DNA of 64,000 nt from Streptomyces parvus (GCF_032121415.1 NZ_CP135078.1:150349-214348), one strand, 5' to 3'. Positions 26,846 through 37,399 are shown, counted from the stretch's first letter. The notes: a model not told the origin generated them from the letters alone. Made by a program: numbers and translations.

Positions 26846-28221
26846 CGGTCCGCCTCCTCGTCACGGCGATGACGCTTCGTCAGTTCTACCAGGAGCGGCA
26901 CGAGTTCGACTGGGCTAGGGGCAGAATTCCGGTCTTCCCGGATTCTCCGCGCGCCTTCACGGAAGGACGGTTCGGTGAGCACCCTGCGTAGTTGTTCGCG
27001 GATCTGTCCGGCGGACTGCTTCTGGTGGTCGATGCGCACCCCCGCCCCGTAGTCGGTCACGACGCGCGAGGTGAGCGTCGCGGTGAGCTGTTTCTGACAG
27101 GTGAAGTCCCACGCGATACCGCCGGGGGTGTCCTCGCCGAAGAGCAGGAGGGGCTCGTCGGTGTCGCAGACCACCTGGGGCAGCCCAGCCGCGCTCGCCG
27201 CGGCGAAGGTGCCCGTCGATCCGTGGTGGATGACGGCCGAGCAGGTCGGCAGCAACTGGTCGAGCGGTACGTAGTCGAGGGTGTGGACGTTGTCCGGCAA
27301 CGGCCCGCTCTCCGCGAGTTGGTTGTCGTTGAGCGTGGCGATCACCTCGATGTCCAGCTCCGCGACCGCTTCCAGCAGTTTGGCGGTACGCCCCCAGTCC
27401 CCCTTGAGGAACGCCCGCGCCGATACCCCGAGCGACAGCGCCACCCGCGGCCGCGACGGCCGCGCGTACAACCACGTGGGCATGACGCTGGCACCGGTGT
27501 AGGGCACGTAGCGCACCGGGACGTTCGTGAGCCGGGTCGGCGGGTTCATGGGCGCCGGGAACGGATTGACCGTCCACTGCCCGAGCAGGAGATCGTCGTC
27601 GACCTCCACGCCGTACCGCTCGGCCAGCGGCCGCATTGTCTCGGCCAGGGGGTTGGCCACTGCCGGCGGCCCCACGGCGGCGAACCGCTCGGTGACCCAG
27701 CCGGTGTAGTCGGGGGCGACGAGCACCCGCGCGTGCGCCGCGCCGGTGACCCGCGCCGCGACCGCGCCGGAGGGGAACCAGGCGTCCCACAGCACCAGAT
27801 CGGGCTGCCAGACCCGGGCGAACTCGATCAGCTGGTCCACGTCCTGCCGCGGCCGCGGCGGGTGGTAGTCGCGGATCGCCAGCAAGGTGAAATGGTAGAA
27901 GACGTCCCAGGTGGGGCGCTCCGTCTCGCTGATCCCGAGCGCGCGCACGAAGCTCTCCGACTCCGCCGCGGTCGGCAGCATCGCCGCGTAGCCGGGGTCG
28001 TCCCGGTCGTGGACCGCCAGCGGCTGCGGCTGTCCGCAGGTCACCGACTTCAGGCCGGCCGCGGTGACGGCCTCGTGGAAGTCGGGGTCGGCCACACCGG
28101 TGGGGTAGCCCGGGGGCGCCACGACGCACACCTCGTGGCCCGCGCTCTGCAGAGCCCAGGCATAGGGCACCAGGGGCAGGAAGTGCGCCCGTGCCGGGAA
28201 CACCGTGATCATCACCCGCAT
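26842..28221 (-). CDS. sgcA6: glycosyltransferase (GT1 type)
   Basis: A 459-aa macrolide-type glycosyltransferase. The N-terminal half opens with MRVMITVFPARAHFLPLVPY, and the donor-binding half contains LPTCSAVIHHGSTGTFAAAS, the HGG-like nucleotide-sugar loop. The ATG at 28221 fits the family start better than the one seven codons upstream. It probably attaches the amino sugar to the enediyne core. It sits between the FAD monooxygenase and 4,6-dehydratase genes in the leftward operon. There is no DesVIII-type helper protein gene next to it. Confidence 0.9.
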   Translation of the reverse strand: MRVMITVFPARAHFLPLVPYAWALQSAGHEVCVVAPPGYPTGVADPDFHEAVTAAGLKSVTCGQPQPLAVHDRDDPGYAAMLPTAAESESFVRALGISETERPTWDVFYHFTLLAIRDYHPPRPRQDVDQLIEFARVWQPDLVLWDAWFPSGAVAARVTGAAHARVLVAPDYTGWVTERFAAVGPPAVANPLAETMRPLAERYGVEVDDDLLLGQWTVNPFPAPMNPPTRLTNVPVRYVPYTGASVMPTWLYARPSRPRVALSLGVSARAFLKGDWGRTAKLLEAVAELDIEVIATLNDNQLAESGPLPDNVHTLDYVPLDQLLPTCSAVIHHGSTGTFAAASAAGLPQVVCDTDEPLLLFGEDTPGGIAWDFTCQKQLTATLTSRVVTDYGAGVRIDHQKQSAGQIREQLRRVLTEPSFREGARRIREDRNSAPSPVELVPLLVELTKRHRRDEEADR

Positions 28222-28264
28222 GTCGGCTCCAGCCTCCGGCAACCGCCCCGGACGGCCCGCGCGG

Positions 28265-29620
28265 TCATGCGGCCGCGCCCGAAGGAGCCGACGGCTTCGC
28301 CGAGGAGTTCCGCATGACCCGCAGGGCGAGGGACGGCCGCAACAGGGCCTGCGGGGGGTCCACTAGTCCAGCTACGCGGAAGAACGCCCCGGTGACCGCA
28401 CCGTCGACGGCAGCCGCCGCGTGCAGGCGGGCCATGTAGGCGTTGGCCACCTTCACCTTCATGGTCCGGGGGCCCTCCACCCCGGGGAAGTTCAGATCCG
28501 CTCCGGCAGCGATGTCCCACGGGACGTCGATGACCGTGGAGATCCGCCGGAAGAAGCGCAGGGCGTCCGGGACCGGGGCGTCACGCAGGTGGTCCCGCAG
28601 CGCCACGGCCTCCAGCGCGGCGACCGTCATGCCCTGGCCGTAGACGGGATTGAAGCTGCACACACCGTCGCCCATGACGAGGAACCCGCCGGGGAAACGG
28701 CGCAGCCTTTCGTAACGGCGGCGGACGCTCGCGGGGAAGCGGAAGGTGACCGGTTCGTCCAGGGGTTCGGCTTCACGGACGGCCCGGTAGATCTCCGGCG
28801 CGGCAAGCGATTTGGCGAACGCCAGGAAGCCCTCGTCGTCGGTGGGCGGGTGGTCGCCGAGGATTCCGGTGAGGGAGAGCTGGGAGCTGCCGTCGGCGAG
28901 CCGGGGGAAGAACGCGCCGCGCGGGTTGCTCGGCGATGCCACCGGGTTGATCGACAGGTCCGTGCCGTACGGGTCTTCCTTGAGCTTGAAGTGGCGCGTG
29001 GTGTAGGCCAGATCGATCTTGAAACGGTCCTCCGCGGGCCGCTCGTATCCGAACTCCTCCAGCCAGGCGGGAGTTCGCGAGCCGCGTCCCGTGACGTCGA
29101 CGACGAGGTCGGCCTCCAGGCGTGCAGGGGTGTCCGTACCCGACTCGTCCACCACCTCGACACCGGTGACGCGGCTGCGGTCGGCCGAGGCGGTCAGACC
29201 GCGGATGACGCACCCGTCCATGATCGTCACCTGCGGCAGCGCGGCGACCCGCGCGCGCACGTGGGACTCCAGTTCGGGCCGCGTCGCCGAGACGCTGACC
29301 AGCCCGGTGTGGAAGGGCTGGAGCCGGCGGCCGTTGAAGTACCACCGCAGGTTCCCGGCGATGTCCCCGGCGGGGATTCCGGCGGAGGTGAGTTCGGTGT
29401 CGAGACCGGGGAAGAGCTCGTTGAGGATCTGCTGCCCCTTGGCCAGCAGCGCATGGGCGTGGCGTCCGTGCGGGACACCGCGGCGCTGCTCCATGCCACC
29501 CAACCGGTCCCGGTCGATCACCAGCACTTCCTGATATGTCTCGGACAGGACGCGCGCGGCGAGCAGCCCCGCCATCCCTGCGCCGAGGACTACCGCGCGG
29601 TCACGGGCGTGCTTGGTCAT
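28265..29620 (-). CDS. FAD-dependent monooxygenase (PHBH-type)
   Basis: A 451-aa flavoprotein. The N-terminal dinucleotide fold reads AVVLGAGMAGLLAARVL and the second FAD motif is GDGVCSFNPVYGQGMTVAALE. The PHBH-fold group includes aromatic hydroxylases and flavin halogenases; the WxWxIP halogenase signature is absent, so hydroxylation is more likely. GGAGG precedes the ATG at 29620. It is the first gene of a seven-gene leftward operon (monooxygenase, glycosyltransferase, dehydratase, exporter, CoA ligase, small protein, phenol hydroxylase). A role in oxidising the benzoxazolinate or core is inferred. Confidence 0.8.
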   Translation of the reverse strand: MTKHARDRAVVLGAGMAGLLAARVLSETYQEVLVIDRDRLGGMEQRRGVPHGRHAHALLAKGQQILNELFPGLDTELTSAGIPAGDIAGNLRWYFNGRRLQPFHTGLVSVSATRPELESHVRARVAALPQVTIMDGCVIRGLTASADRSRVTGVEVVDESGTDTPARLEADLVVDVTGRGSRTPAWLEEFGYERPAEDRFKIDLAYTTRHFKLKEDPYGTDLSINPVASPSNPRGAFFPRLADGSSQLSLTGILGDHPPTDDEGFLAFAKSLAAPEIYRAVREAEPLDEPVTFRFPASVRRRYERLRRFPGGFLVMGDGVCSFNPVYGQGMTVAALEAVALRDHLRDAPVPDALRFFRRISTVIDVPWDIAAGADLNFPGVEGPRTMKVKVANAYMARLHAAAAVDGAVTGAFFRVAGLVDPPQALLRPSLALRVMRNSSAKPSAPSGAAA

Positions 29621-29871
29621 CTGCGGTCCGCCTCCGTTGGCTCCGATGGCTCCGATGGCTCCTGTGGGCCGTCGTCCGGGCAACCGGGCCTCGGACCGTT
29701 GCATCGTCACGTCGCGCGTCACCGACCTGCATCTCCCGGTGTGCTGAGCTGGAGCGGCCGGGAGCCGCACACCCCTGTCCGCCGTGCCGCCGCATCTAGA
29801 CTGCGGCGTTCCTGCGGGCCCGGCGGACCGCTCGGCCGCCTCCCGCGAGTCGTCGAGAGAAGGGACGAGCG

Positions 29872-30450
29872 ATGAAGCCGATCGGGATCTCGGGAGCATG
29901 GACGGACGAGAAGAAGATCTTCCGGGACGAACGGGGCTCGTTCCGCGAGTGGTTCCAGGGCGAGCCCTTCCGCCGCGCCGTCGGCCACCCCTTCGACCTG
30001 CGGCAGGCGAACTGCGCGATCTCCTCCCGCGGGGTGCTGCGCGGCATCCACTTCGCCGGAGGCGTACGCGGCCAGGCCAAGTACTTCAGCTGTCTGCGCG
30101 GCAGCGTGCTCGGCGCCGTGGTCGACATCCGGGTGGGGTCGCCTACGTTCGGCGATTGGCGGACCGTGGAACTCGACGAGGCCACCGGGCGGGCGCTGTA
30201 CGTCTCCGCGGACCTGGGCTTCGGATTCCTCACGCTGAGCGACGAGGCGGTGATCGCCTACCTGTGCTCGGCGGCCTACGACCCCCGGCTCGAACATGGC
30301 TTGAATCCGCTGGATCCGGAGGTGGGTATCGACTGGCCGGCAGAGGTCACTCCGATCCTCTCGGAACGGGACTCCTCGGCCCCCGGTCTGGCCGAGGCGG
30401 GGCGGCTGGGGTGGCTGCCTTCCCACTCCGGCCGAAATAAGTCGTCCTGA
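29872..30450 (+). CDS. sgcA2: dTDP-4-keto-6-deoxyglucose epimerase
   Basis: A 192-aa RmlC-type cupin. The N-terminal strand has DERGSFREWF, the catalytic-histidine region is RGVLRGIHFAG, and the sequence then follows the family through KYFSCLRGSVLGAVVDIRVG. It inverts one or both of C3 and C5 of the 4-keto sugar. It is the first gene of a rightward run and faces the monooxygenase gene across a 251-bp divergent promoter region. Confidence 0.9.
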   Translation: MKPIGISGAWTDEKKIFRDERGSFREWFQGEPFRRAVGHPFDLRQANCAISSRGVLRGIHFAGGVRGQAKYFSCLRGSVLGAVVDIRVGSPTFGDWRTVELDEATGRALYVSADLGFGFLTLSDEAVIAYLCSAAYDPRLEHGLNPLDPEVGIDWPAEVTPILSERDSSAPGLAEAGRLGWLPSHSGRNKSS

Positions 30451-30548
30451 GTACCGGAACAGCACGATTGGAGATGCGGCTCACACTCCGCAGACCTGAC
30501 TATTTCGGGAAGTCAACGAGCAAGTGCCAAGGGAAAGGGGACTGTTCC

Positions 30549-31871
30549 ATGGGGGACGTCCTTCGCGACACAGGTGGCGCAAAAAGTAAGCGAATACCGA
30601 AGTTCGAGGGACTGCGAGGTGTCCTCGCGCTGGGTGTGGTCGTCTACCACGTCGCGTTCCAGGCCGGAGTGGGCAGCTTCGTCGGTGAGCCGGGCAAACC
30701 GTTCTGGGGCGTCCTCGCGGACGGTCTGGGGGTATGCCTCCCTCCGTTCTTCGCTCTGTCCGGAATGATGCTGTACAAGCCCTACGCCCGCGTCACCATC
30801 AGCGGGACGAAGCGGCCCGCCACCGGACGGTTCCTCAAGCGCCGGGCCCTGCGCATCCTGCCCGCCTACTACCTGTTGCTGGTCTTCGCGATCCCCGGCT
30901 ACAACTGGTTCGAGATCGACAGCGTCAGCGACGTCCTGCGGCCCGTGCTGCTCATGCACTTCTACCTGCCCGAGGGGCAGCCGATGCACGGCATCGAGCC
31001 CACCTGGACGGTCCCGGCCGAGTTCACGTTCTACCTGGTCCTGCCGCTGATCGCCTGGATCGGCCACCGGCTCGCGCGGGGCGGAAGCACCCCCGCGCAG
31101 AAGGCCCGCCGCCTGCTGCTGCCCCTGGCAGCGCTGGAAGTCATGGCGATCTGCTGGGTCACCTACACCAACCTCCCCTCCACCGGCGCGACGATGCAGT
31201 GGTACTGGCCGCCCTACTACGCCGGCTGCTTCGCCGCGGGCATGGCGCTGGCCATCTACTCCGCGTACGCCGAGGCGGCGCCCGGGACCCCGGGCTTCTA
31301 CCGGTTCGTGATCCGGCGCCCGCTGATCTGCTGGGTGCCGCTCATCCCGCTGTACCTCCTCTACGCCACCAAGCCCATCGGCATCCCGGGCATGGGCGAC
31401 AACGCGGCCCTGGCCCAGGAGCTCGTCGACCACTTCATCCTGACCTCCTTCACGCTGCTGCTCCTGGCGCCGATGACGGTCCCCGGCGCCGAGTCCCGGT
31501 TCTCGGACGCGCTCTTCACCAGCAAGCCGATCCTCTTCCTCGGCCAGATTTCCCTCGGCGTCTACCTCTGGCACGAGATCGTGATCAACCTCTGGCTCAG
31601 GAACGGCAGCATCTTCGGCAAGTCCCCCGTGCCAACGCCGGAGTTCCGAGGTGACATGGGGTTCTGGGAACTGTTCCTCTTCACGATCTCGATAAGCGTC
31701 GTGCTGGCGACCATCAGCTTCTACCTCGTGGAGAAGCCTCTCATCCGGTTCGGCGAACGCGGCGGGCCACCGCGGGGAAACCTTCCTCCCGCCCCCGCCG
31801 AGCCGGCTCTGCGGATCCCGGACCAGCGTCGGCCCGACAGTTCCCCGGAGCCGACCGCCGAGCGCACCTGA
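30549..31871 (+). CDS. membrane acyltransferase (acyltransferase-3/OafA family)
   Basis: A 440-aa protein with about ten predicted membrane helices. Family motifs are seen as FEGLRGVLALGVVVYHV at the N-terminus (the histidine is catalytic), KRRALRILPAYYLLL and PTWTVPAEFTFYLVLPLIAW. The C-terminal 50 residues are soluble and proline-rich. GGAAAGGGG precedes the ATG at 30549. Enzymes of this family transfer acyl groups in the membrane; between sugar and benzoxazolinate genes it is a candidate for joining the benzoxazolinate acid to the core, as proposed for an acyltransferase in C-1027. That assignment is inference. Confidence 0.82.
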   Translation: MGDVLRDTGGAKSKRIPKFEGLRGVLALGVVVYHVAFQAGVGSFVGEPGKPFWGVLADGLGVCLPPFFALSGMMLYKPYARVTISGTKRPATGRFLKRRALRILPAYYLLLVFAIPGYNWFEIDSVSDVLRPVLLMHFYLPEGQPMHGIEPTWTVPAEFTFYLVLPLIAWIGHRLARGGSTPAQKARRLLLPLAALEVMAICWVTYTNLPSTGATMQWYWPPYYAGCFAAGMALAIYSAYAEAAPGTPGFYRFVIRRPLICWVPLIPLYLLYATKPIGIPGMGDNAALAQELVDHFILTSFTLLLLAPMTVPGAESRFSDALFTSKPILFLGQISLGVYLWHEIVINLWLRNGSIFGKSPVPTPEFRGDMGFWELFLFTISISVVLATISFYLVEKPLIRFGERGGPPRGNLPPAPAEPALRIPDQRRPDSSPEPTAERT

Positions 31872-31889
31872 CTCCCCAAGGAGGCCCCC

Positions 31890-32561
31890 GTGAGCGCACA
31901 ACTCAAGATCCTCGCGATCAACGGTTCGGAACGTGACGGCAACACCGCCGACGTACTGCGGCACGCGGCACGCATCGCCGAGAACCGCGGCGTCGACTTC
32001 GAGGCCGTCGACCTTCGCTCGATCAAGATGGAGCGGTGCGGGCCGTGCGGGGACTGCAACGACAGGCCCGTGGCCTGCACCCTGGCCGACGGGGTGCCCG
32101 AGGTCGTGGCGAAGATGATCGCGGCGGACGGGATCATCTTCGCGGCGCCCGTGCACGGCTTCGGCACCGCCAGCCTCATGCAGACCTTCATCGAGCGCGC
32201 CGGTGTCGGATATCTGCGCTTCGACCGGCCGCTGAGCAACAAGGTCGCCGGGATCATCTCGGTCGCCCGGCGCTACAGCGCCGGTGAGGTGTGGGCCCAG
32301 CTGACCGTCAACGCCCTGCTCAACCGGATGATCCTGGTGGGCAGCGGCTTCCCGGCGACGGTGCACGCGCTGCACCGGGGCGACGCGCTCAAGGACGAGG
32401 AGGGCCTCACCAACGTCTCGCGCCTGGTCGAGAGGATGACGGACATGATGGAGCTGCTCGACGAACACCGCCGGCTTTCCGGCCGGCCGGACGCGCTGGC
32501 CTCCGGCGAGGTCAACGAGCGGGTCGGCCTCGCCCTCAACGAACTCCAGGCACAGCCGTGA
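31890..32561 (+). CDS. sgcG: iron-sulfur flavoprotein, ADIC dehydrogenase
   Basis: A 223-aa NADPH-FMN-reductase-fold protein. [13 protein letters not shown] binds the FMN phosphate, and the compact cysteine motif [14 protein letters not shown] (C-x2-C-x2-C-x6-C) marks a 4Fe-4S iron-sulfur flavoprotein. In C-1027 the homologous SgcG oxidises 2-amino-2-deoxyisochorismate to 3-enolpyruvoylanthranilate, the branch point of the benzoxazolinate. The ADIC synthase is two genes downstream in the same operon, as expected. The stop overlaps the GTG of the CoA ligase (GTGA). Confidence 0.88.
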   Translation: MSAQLKILAINGSERDGNTADVLRHAARIAENRGVDFEAVDLRSIKMERCGPCGDCNDRPVACTLADGVPEVVAKMIAADGIIFAAPVHGFGTASLMQTFIERAGVGYLRFDRPLSNKVAGIISVARRYSAGEVWAQLTVNALLNRMILVGSGFPATVHALHRGDALKDEEGLTNVSRLVERMTDMMELLDEHRRLSGRPDALASGEVNERVGLALNELQAQP

Positions 32562-34012
32562 GAGACGACCGGCGGCCCGGTCCCACCGGGACCGGGCCGC
32601 CGGGCACCGAAGCGGGCGACGACTTCTGGTCCGCCTACGGGCAGGTGAGCGACGCGTTCTACCGCGGTGACCTCACCGCCGCCGACCACGAACGCTGGCA
32701 GAGCGAGCGGCTGACGGCCGTACTGCGCCACGTCACCCTGCGCTCGCCGTTCTACCGCCGCCACCTGGCCGGCGTGGACGTCGAGGCCGTCACCCCCGCG
32801 AACCTGGCGGAACTGCCCTTCACCACCAAGGACGACCTGCGGCGGGAGATGCACGACGTCCTGTCGGGTCCGCTGCACGAAGCGCGCATCTACTACGAGA
32901 CCACCGGAACCACCGGCGCCGCCACCCCGTGCCCGCGCGGCGAGAAGGACATCGCGACCAGCAACATCGCCGTCCGGGAGTCCTGGCGCCGCATGCTGGA
33001 GGCCCGGTTCCGGGACCGGATGCCCGTCGTGGGCCTGATGGGGCCGTCGGAACTGTACGCGTTCGGGGACGTGTTCACCGCGGTGGCAGCGGAGCTGGGA
33101 GCCTGTCACGTCAAGATCTGGCCCGAGTCCCCCAGGGTCGGGTTCCGCAAGGCGCTGCGGCTGATCGAGGAGCTGGAGGTCGAGGTCATCGTCTGCGCTC
33201 CGGCCCTGTGCCTGAGCCTTGCCAAGGCGGCCCTGCACTACGGCTACGACCTGGCCGAACTGCCGGTGAAGCTCTTCCTCACGCTGGGGGAGATCTGCAC
33301 CCCGCAGTTCGCCGACAACGTGGCGACCCTGTGGCCGCAAGCCGTCGTACGGCCCACCCTCTACGGCTCCCAGGAAGCCCTGTGCATCGCCACCGGCGCG
33401 GACACCGGAGCGCTCCACCTCGCCCAGCCCAACTACCTGGTCGAACTGGTCGAACCGGACACCGGCACCGTGGTCGGCGACACGGGTGAGGGCGAACTCG
33501 TCCTCACCATGCTGGTGGACGGCATCAAACCACTGATCCGCTACCGCACCGGGGACCTGGTCCGCATCCTTCCGGCGAGCCCCGGGGACCCGCTGCCGGG
33601 ACCGCGGATCCAGGTCATCGGCCGGGTCGCGGACCGCATCCCCCTGGGCGACGTGACCCTCCAGCCCGCCGAGCTGGAAGCCGCGATCCTCGACGGGGTC
33701 GGCGGCTGCCTCGGCTACCAGGTCGTCATCGACCGGCACGACGACGGCAGCGACGCCGTCACCGTGCGCATGGACCTGCTGGCCGGCGCCGACGGGGAAC
33801 GGCAGGGCATCGGCGAGGCCGTCGCCGCCCGGCTCCGGGAGCGGACCGGCGCGCACGCCGGCATCGTCGTGGACACCGACCTCGACCCCGTGACCCACAC
33901 CGGCTCCTTCGTCAGCTGGAAGGCCGCGCGCGTCGTCGACAACCGCTCCGGCCCCGACCGGGCGGTACTGACCGCCCGTCAGGTGGCACACCGCTACGCC
34001 ATCACCACGTGA
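32558..34012 (+). CDS. aryl-acid CoA ligase (SgcD5-type candidate)
   Basis: A 484-aa adenylate-forming enzyme of the phenylacetate-CoA ligase group. [18 protein letters not shown] is the phosphate loop, [12 protein letters not shown] the acyl-pocket motif and [11 protein letters not shown] the A7 motif. I start it at the GTG that overlaps the stop of the iron-sulfur flavoprotein gene. It is followed after 15 bases by the ADIC synthase, so activation of the anthranilate-derived benzoxazolinate acid is the natural role. It is longer than, and not closely similar to, the ligase at 22856. Confidence 0.83.
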   Translation: MRDDRRPGPTGTGPPGTEAGDDFWSAYGQVSDAFYRGDLTAADHERWQSERLTAVLRHVTLRSPFYRRHLAGVDVEAVTPANLAELPFTTKDDLRREMHDVLSGPLHEARIYYETTGTTGAATPCPRGEKDIATSNIAVRESWRRMLEARFRDRMPVVGLMGPSELYAFGDVFTAVAAELGACHVKIWPESPRVGFRKALRLIEELEVEVIVCAPALCLSLAKAALHYGYDLAELPVKLFLTLGEICTPQFADNVATLWPQAVVRPTLYGSQEALCIATGADTGALHLAQPNYLVELVEPDTGTVVGDTGEGELVLTMLVDGIKPLIRYRTGDLVRILPASPGDPLPGPRIQVIGRVADRIPLGDVTLQPAELEAAILDGVGGCLGYQVVIDRHDDGSDAVTVRMDLLAGADGERQGIGEAVAARLRERTGAHAGIVVDTDLDPVTHTGSFVSWKAARVVDNRSGPDRAVLTARQVAHRYAITT

Positions 34013-34027
34013 TCCGGAGGACCCAGG

Positions 34028-35509
34028 ATGACCGACCAGTGCACGGTCTCGGCCCCGGTGCGGGTGCGGACACGACGCCTCGATGTGAAGGAGACGGGCT
34101 CCCTGCCCGCCTACCGCGCGCTGGCCGAGCACTTCGGCCCCGACGAGGTCTACCTCCTGGAGTCCGCGGCAGGCCCGGCCCGCGACCGCAGGCACCAGTT
34201 CGTCGGCTTCGGCGCGCTGCTCTCGCTCTCGGTCACCGACCGGGCGGTGCGCGTCGAGGGCGTACCCGCCCTTCGGGGCCTGCTCCTGGAGCGGGCCGGC
34301 GCACTCCTGGAGGACGGCCCCCAGGGGCTGCGGCTGCGTACCGCGGGCGGGTTGTGGTCGCTGCTGCGGGCCATGCGGGACATGTTCGACGCCGAGGGGT
34401 CCGCGTCCGGCTTCCGCTTCGGGTTCCTCGGCTTCTTCGGGTACGACACGGCCCGCTACATCGAGGACCTGCCCCACCTCATCGAGACCCGGCCGGACCT
34501 GCCCGACGTACGCATGGTCCTGCACCGGGGCAGCGTGGTCACCGATCTCGCCAACGGCCGGAGCGAACTGCTGCTCCACGAGTCCCCGTACTGGCCCGGC
34601 CTCGCGGCGGAGACCGTCACCGGCCTCCTCGCCGACGCGGAGCGGTCCTGGCCCGATTCGTCCGTCGACGGCTTCCCCGCCTCGGCGGTCACCGACGACA
34701 GCGCCCCCGAGGTGTTCGCGAACGACGTCGAGCGGTGTCTGAAGCACATCGCCGTCGGCGACATCTACCAGGTGCAGATCGGCCACGAGCTCTCCATCCG
34801 CTCGTCGGCCGACCCCGCGGACGTCTACCAGCGCCTGCGTCGGCGGAACGCCTCCCCGTACATGTATCTGGCGGGCATCGACGGGCACCGCCTGATCGGC
34901 GCCAGCCCCGAGCTGTTCGTACGCATCGAGGACGGCGAGGTCACGATGCGGCCGATCGCGGGCACGGTGCCGCGGTCCGGCCCGGACGGCGGCACCGCCG
35001 CGGGAGTCCGGCTGCGGTCGGATCCCAAGGAGATCGCCGAACACACCATGCTGGTGGACCTCTGCCGCAACGACATCGGACGGATCGCCCGGCCGAACAC
35101 GCTCGACGTACCCGACCAGTTGGACGTGGAGGGCTACTCCCACGTGATGCACCTGGTCTCCACGGTGGTCGGCCGGGCGCGGGTGGACACCGACGCCTTC
35201 GACAGCATCGCCGCCCTGTTCCCCGCCGGCACCATGACGGGCGCGCCCAAGATCCGCGCCATGGAGATCATCGAGTCTGTCGAGCGCAGCCGTCGCGGCC
35301 TGTACGCCGGGGCGCTCGGCCTCCTCGACGTGGGCGGTTACACCAACCTCGCGCTGTGCATCCGCACCCTGTTCCACCACGAGGGCGTCTACCGCACCCG
35401 GGCCTCGGCCGGGATCGTCGCCGATTCCGAACCGGGGGCGGAGTGGACCGAGACGCTGGCCAAGATGAGCGCCACGCACTGGGCGGTCACCGGAGAGGAG
35501 TTGCTGTGA
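34028..35509 (+). CDS. sgcD: 2-amino-2-deoxyisochorismate (ADIC) synthase
   Basis: A 493-aa chorismate-binding enzyme related to TrpE. The N-terminal domain ends at FRFGFLGFFGYDTARYIEDL, and the catalytic part contains GDIYQVQIGHELSI, RPIAGTVPRSG, KEIAEHTMLVDLCRNDIGR and FPAGTMTGAPKIRAMEII. In C-1027 SgcD makes ADIC and stops before pyruvate loss, unlike true anthranilate synthases. Sequence alone does not separate the two activities; the neighbouring ADIC dehydrogenase does. GGAGG lies before the ATG and the stop overlaps the amidotransferase start (GTGA). Confidence 0.88.
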   Translation: MTDQCTVSAPVRVRTRRLDVKETGSLPAYRALAEHFGPDEVYLLESAAGPARDRRHQFVGFGALLSLSVTDRAVRVEGVPALRGLLLERAGALLEDGPQGLRLRTAGGLWSLLRAMRDMFDAEGSASGFRFGFLGFFGYDTARYIEDLPHLIETRPDLPDVRMVLHRGSVVTDLANGRSELLLHESPYWPGLAAETVTGLLADAERSWPDSSVDGFPASAVTDDSAPEVFANDVERCLKHIAVGDIYQVQIGHELSIRSSADPADVYQRLRRRNASPYMYLAGIDGHRLIGASPELFVRIEDGEVTMRPIAGTVPRSGPDGGTAAGVRLRSDPKEIAEHTMLVDLCRNDIGRIARPNTLDVPDQLDVEGYSHVMHLVSTVVGRARVDTDAFDSIAALFPAGTMTGAPKIRAMEIIESVERSRRGLYAGALGLLDVGGYTNLALCIRTLFHHEGVYRTRASAGIVADSEPGAEWTETLAKMSATHWAVTGEELL

Positions 35510-36168
35510 GCTTGCGGTCTCCCGACGGATCCGGCGGAGGCGCCGACGCCCCGCGGGTCCTGGTGGTCGACGCCTTCGACAGCTTCGTCGACATCCTGCG
35601 CCAGTACCTGATGTCCGCCGGCGCGGAGCCCGTCATGGTGCGGTCGCACCGCATGACCCCGGACGAGATGGGGCTGATGCGACCGGACGCGGTCCTGCTG
35701 GGACCGGGCCCCGGCCACCCCGACACCTCCGGGCACGTCGAGATCGTCCAGGCCTTCGCCGGCCGGGTCCCGCTGCTCGGGGTCTGCCTGGGGCATCAGG
35801 CCGTCGCCCGCGCCTACGGCGCCGCCACCGTCCCCGCCCGGCATCTCATGCACGGAAAGACGAGCCGGATCACGCACGACGGGCGCGGAGTGTTCACCGG
35901 GCTGCCCGCGGGTTTCTCCGCGACCCGCTACCACTCGCTGATCGTGCCGGAGGGCACGGTCCCGCCGTCCCTCGAGGTCACCGCGCGCTCCACGGACGAC
36001 GGCTACGTGATGGGCCTGCGCCACCGTTCGCTGCCGGTGGAGTCCGTCCAGTTCCATCCGGAGAGCTTCCGCACCGAACACGGAATGCCGATGATCCGCA
36101 ACTTCCTGGCTTCCGTGCGGTCCTTCACCGCACGGGACTGCGCGGCCGCGCCGGCCGAAGCAGCCTGA
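35506..36168 (+). CDS. class I glutamine amidotransferase (TrpG-like), partner of ADIC synthase
   Basis: A 220-aa amidotransferase. [10 protein letters not shown] is the oxyanion region, [12 protein letters not shown] holds the catalytic cysteine, and SVQFHPES holds the histidine and glutamate. It supplies ammonia to the ADIC synthase encoded just upstream, with which its GTG start overlaps. The subunit pair matches anthranilate synthase components I and II but is dedicated to the cluster. Confidence 0.9.
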   Translation: MSLRSPDGSGGGADAPRVLVVDAFDSFVDILRQYLMSAGAEPVMVRSHRMTPDEMGLMRPDAVLLGPGPGHPDTSGHVEIVQAFAGRVPLLGVCLGHQAVARAYGAATVPARHLMHGKTSRITHDGRGVFTGLPAGFSATRYHSLIVPEGTVPPSLEVTARSTDDGYVMGLRHRSLPVESVQFHPESFRTEHGMPMIRNFLASVRSFTARDCAAAPAEAA

Positions 36169-36241
36169 GCACGGTCCCCGATCACCTCGGGACGGCCGCT
36201 TCGCGCCGCCCCGCTCCCACAATCACGAGGGTGGATTCACT

Positions 36242-37399
36242 GTGCGTCCCTTCCGTATCGAGATCGCCCAGTCCGACATCGACGACCTGCACCGCCGGAT
36301 CGACGCGACCCGGTGGCCGTCGGAGATACCCGGATCCGGATGGGACCGCGGAGTACCGCTGTCCTACCTCAAGGAGCTCACCGGGCACTGGCGCCACGGC
36401 TACGACTGGCGGGCCGCAGAGGCCGAACTGAACGCGTTCCCCCAGTTCATCACCACGATCGACGGTGCCGACGTGCACTTCCTGCACGTGCGCTCGCCCG
36501 AGCCGGACGCCGTCCCGCTGATCCTCACCCACGGCTGGCCCGGCTCGGTCGCCGAATTCCTCGACGTCATCGGACCGCTGAGCGACCCGCGCGCGCACGG
36601 CGGCGACCCGGCGGACGCGTTCCACGTGGTCGTCCCCTCCATGCCGGGCTACGGGTTCTCCGGCCCGACGACCGAGCCGGGCTGGGACGTGCGGCGCATC
36701 GCACGCGCCTGGGCGGAGCTGATGAACCGCCTCGGCTACGAGCGCTACGTCGCCCAGGGCGGTGACTGGGGCAAGGTCGTCTCGCTGGAGCTTGGGCTGG
36801 CCGACCCCGAGCACGTGGCCGGCGTCCACCTGAACATGCTGGTCACCTTCCCACCGCAGGACGACACGGAGGCCATCGGGCGCCTGGACGAGAGCGACCT
36901 GGGCAAGCTGGCGCACAGCGGAGAGTTCGCCGACACCGGCATCGGCTGGCAGCGTATCCAGGCCACCCGCCCGCAGACGCTGGCCTACGGCCTCACCGAC
37001 TCCCCGGTCGGCCAGCTCGCCTGGATTCTCGACAAGTTCCAGGAGTGGAGCGGCGGCAAGAACGTGGAGGAGGCCATCCCGCGCGACCGGCTGCTCACCC
37101 ACGTGATGATCTACTGGCTGACCGCGACCGCCGGGTCCAGCGCCCAGCTGTACTACGAGTCGGCTCGCGGCATGGCGGACTTCGCCCGCACCTGGGGCGG
37201 ACCCTGGCCCCTGACCGCCCCCGTCGGCGTCGCGGTGTTCCCGGATGACGCCACCCGGCCGATCCGGTCGTTCGCCGAGCGCATCCTGCCGACCCTGACG
37301 CGGTGGACCGAGTTCGACCGCGGCGGGCACTTCGCCGCCATGGAGCAGCCGCAGCTCCTCGTCGAGGACGTCCGGGCGTTCACCCGTCCGCTGCGCTGA
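36242..37399 (+). CDS. sgcF: epoxide hydrolase of the enediyne core
   Basis: A 385-aa alpha/beta hydrolase with the N-terminal EHN domain of microsomal-type epoxide hydrolases ([20 protein letters not shown]). The oxyanion motif is [11 protein letters not shown] and the nucleophile aspartate is in [11 protein letters not shown]; two lid tyrosines are expected and a C-terminal [12 protein letters not shown] carries the histidine. In C-1027 SgcF opens an epoxide on the core to the vicinal diol that is then acylated and glycosylated. GTG start, 73 bases after the amidotransferase gene. Confidence 0.9.
   Translation: MRPFRIEIAQSDIDDLHRRIDATRWPSEIPGSGWDRGVPLSYLKELTGHWRHGYDWRAAEAELNAFPQFITTIDGADVHFLHVRSPEPDAVPLILTHGWPGSVAEFLDVIGPLSDPRAHGGDPADAFHVVVPSMPGYGFSGPTTEPGWDVRRIARAWAELMNRLGYERYVAQGGDWGKVVSLELGLADPEHVAGVHLNMLVTFPPQDDTEAIGRLDESDLGKLAHSGEFADTGIGWQRIQATRPQTLAYGLTDSPVGQLAWILDKFQEWSGGKNVEEAIPRDRLLTHVMIYWLTATAGSSAQLYYESARGMADFARTWGGPWPLTAPVGVAVFPDDATRPIRSFAERILPTLTRWTEFDRGGHFAAMEQPQLLVEDVRAFTRPLR

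Noticed and set aside
32273..35479. 1068-codon leftward open frame
   Set aside because: A high-GC shadow of the iron-sulfur flavoprotein, CoA ligase and ADIC synthase genes, all of which have full family motifs on the other strand.
34028..36168. Primary-metabolism anthranilate synthase (trpE/trpG)
   Set aside because: Both halves resemble TrpE/TrpG, but the operon with an ADIC-dehydrogenase-type protein, CoA ligase and epoxide hydrolase, and the absence of other trp genes, favours the benzoxazolinate branch.
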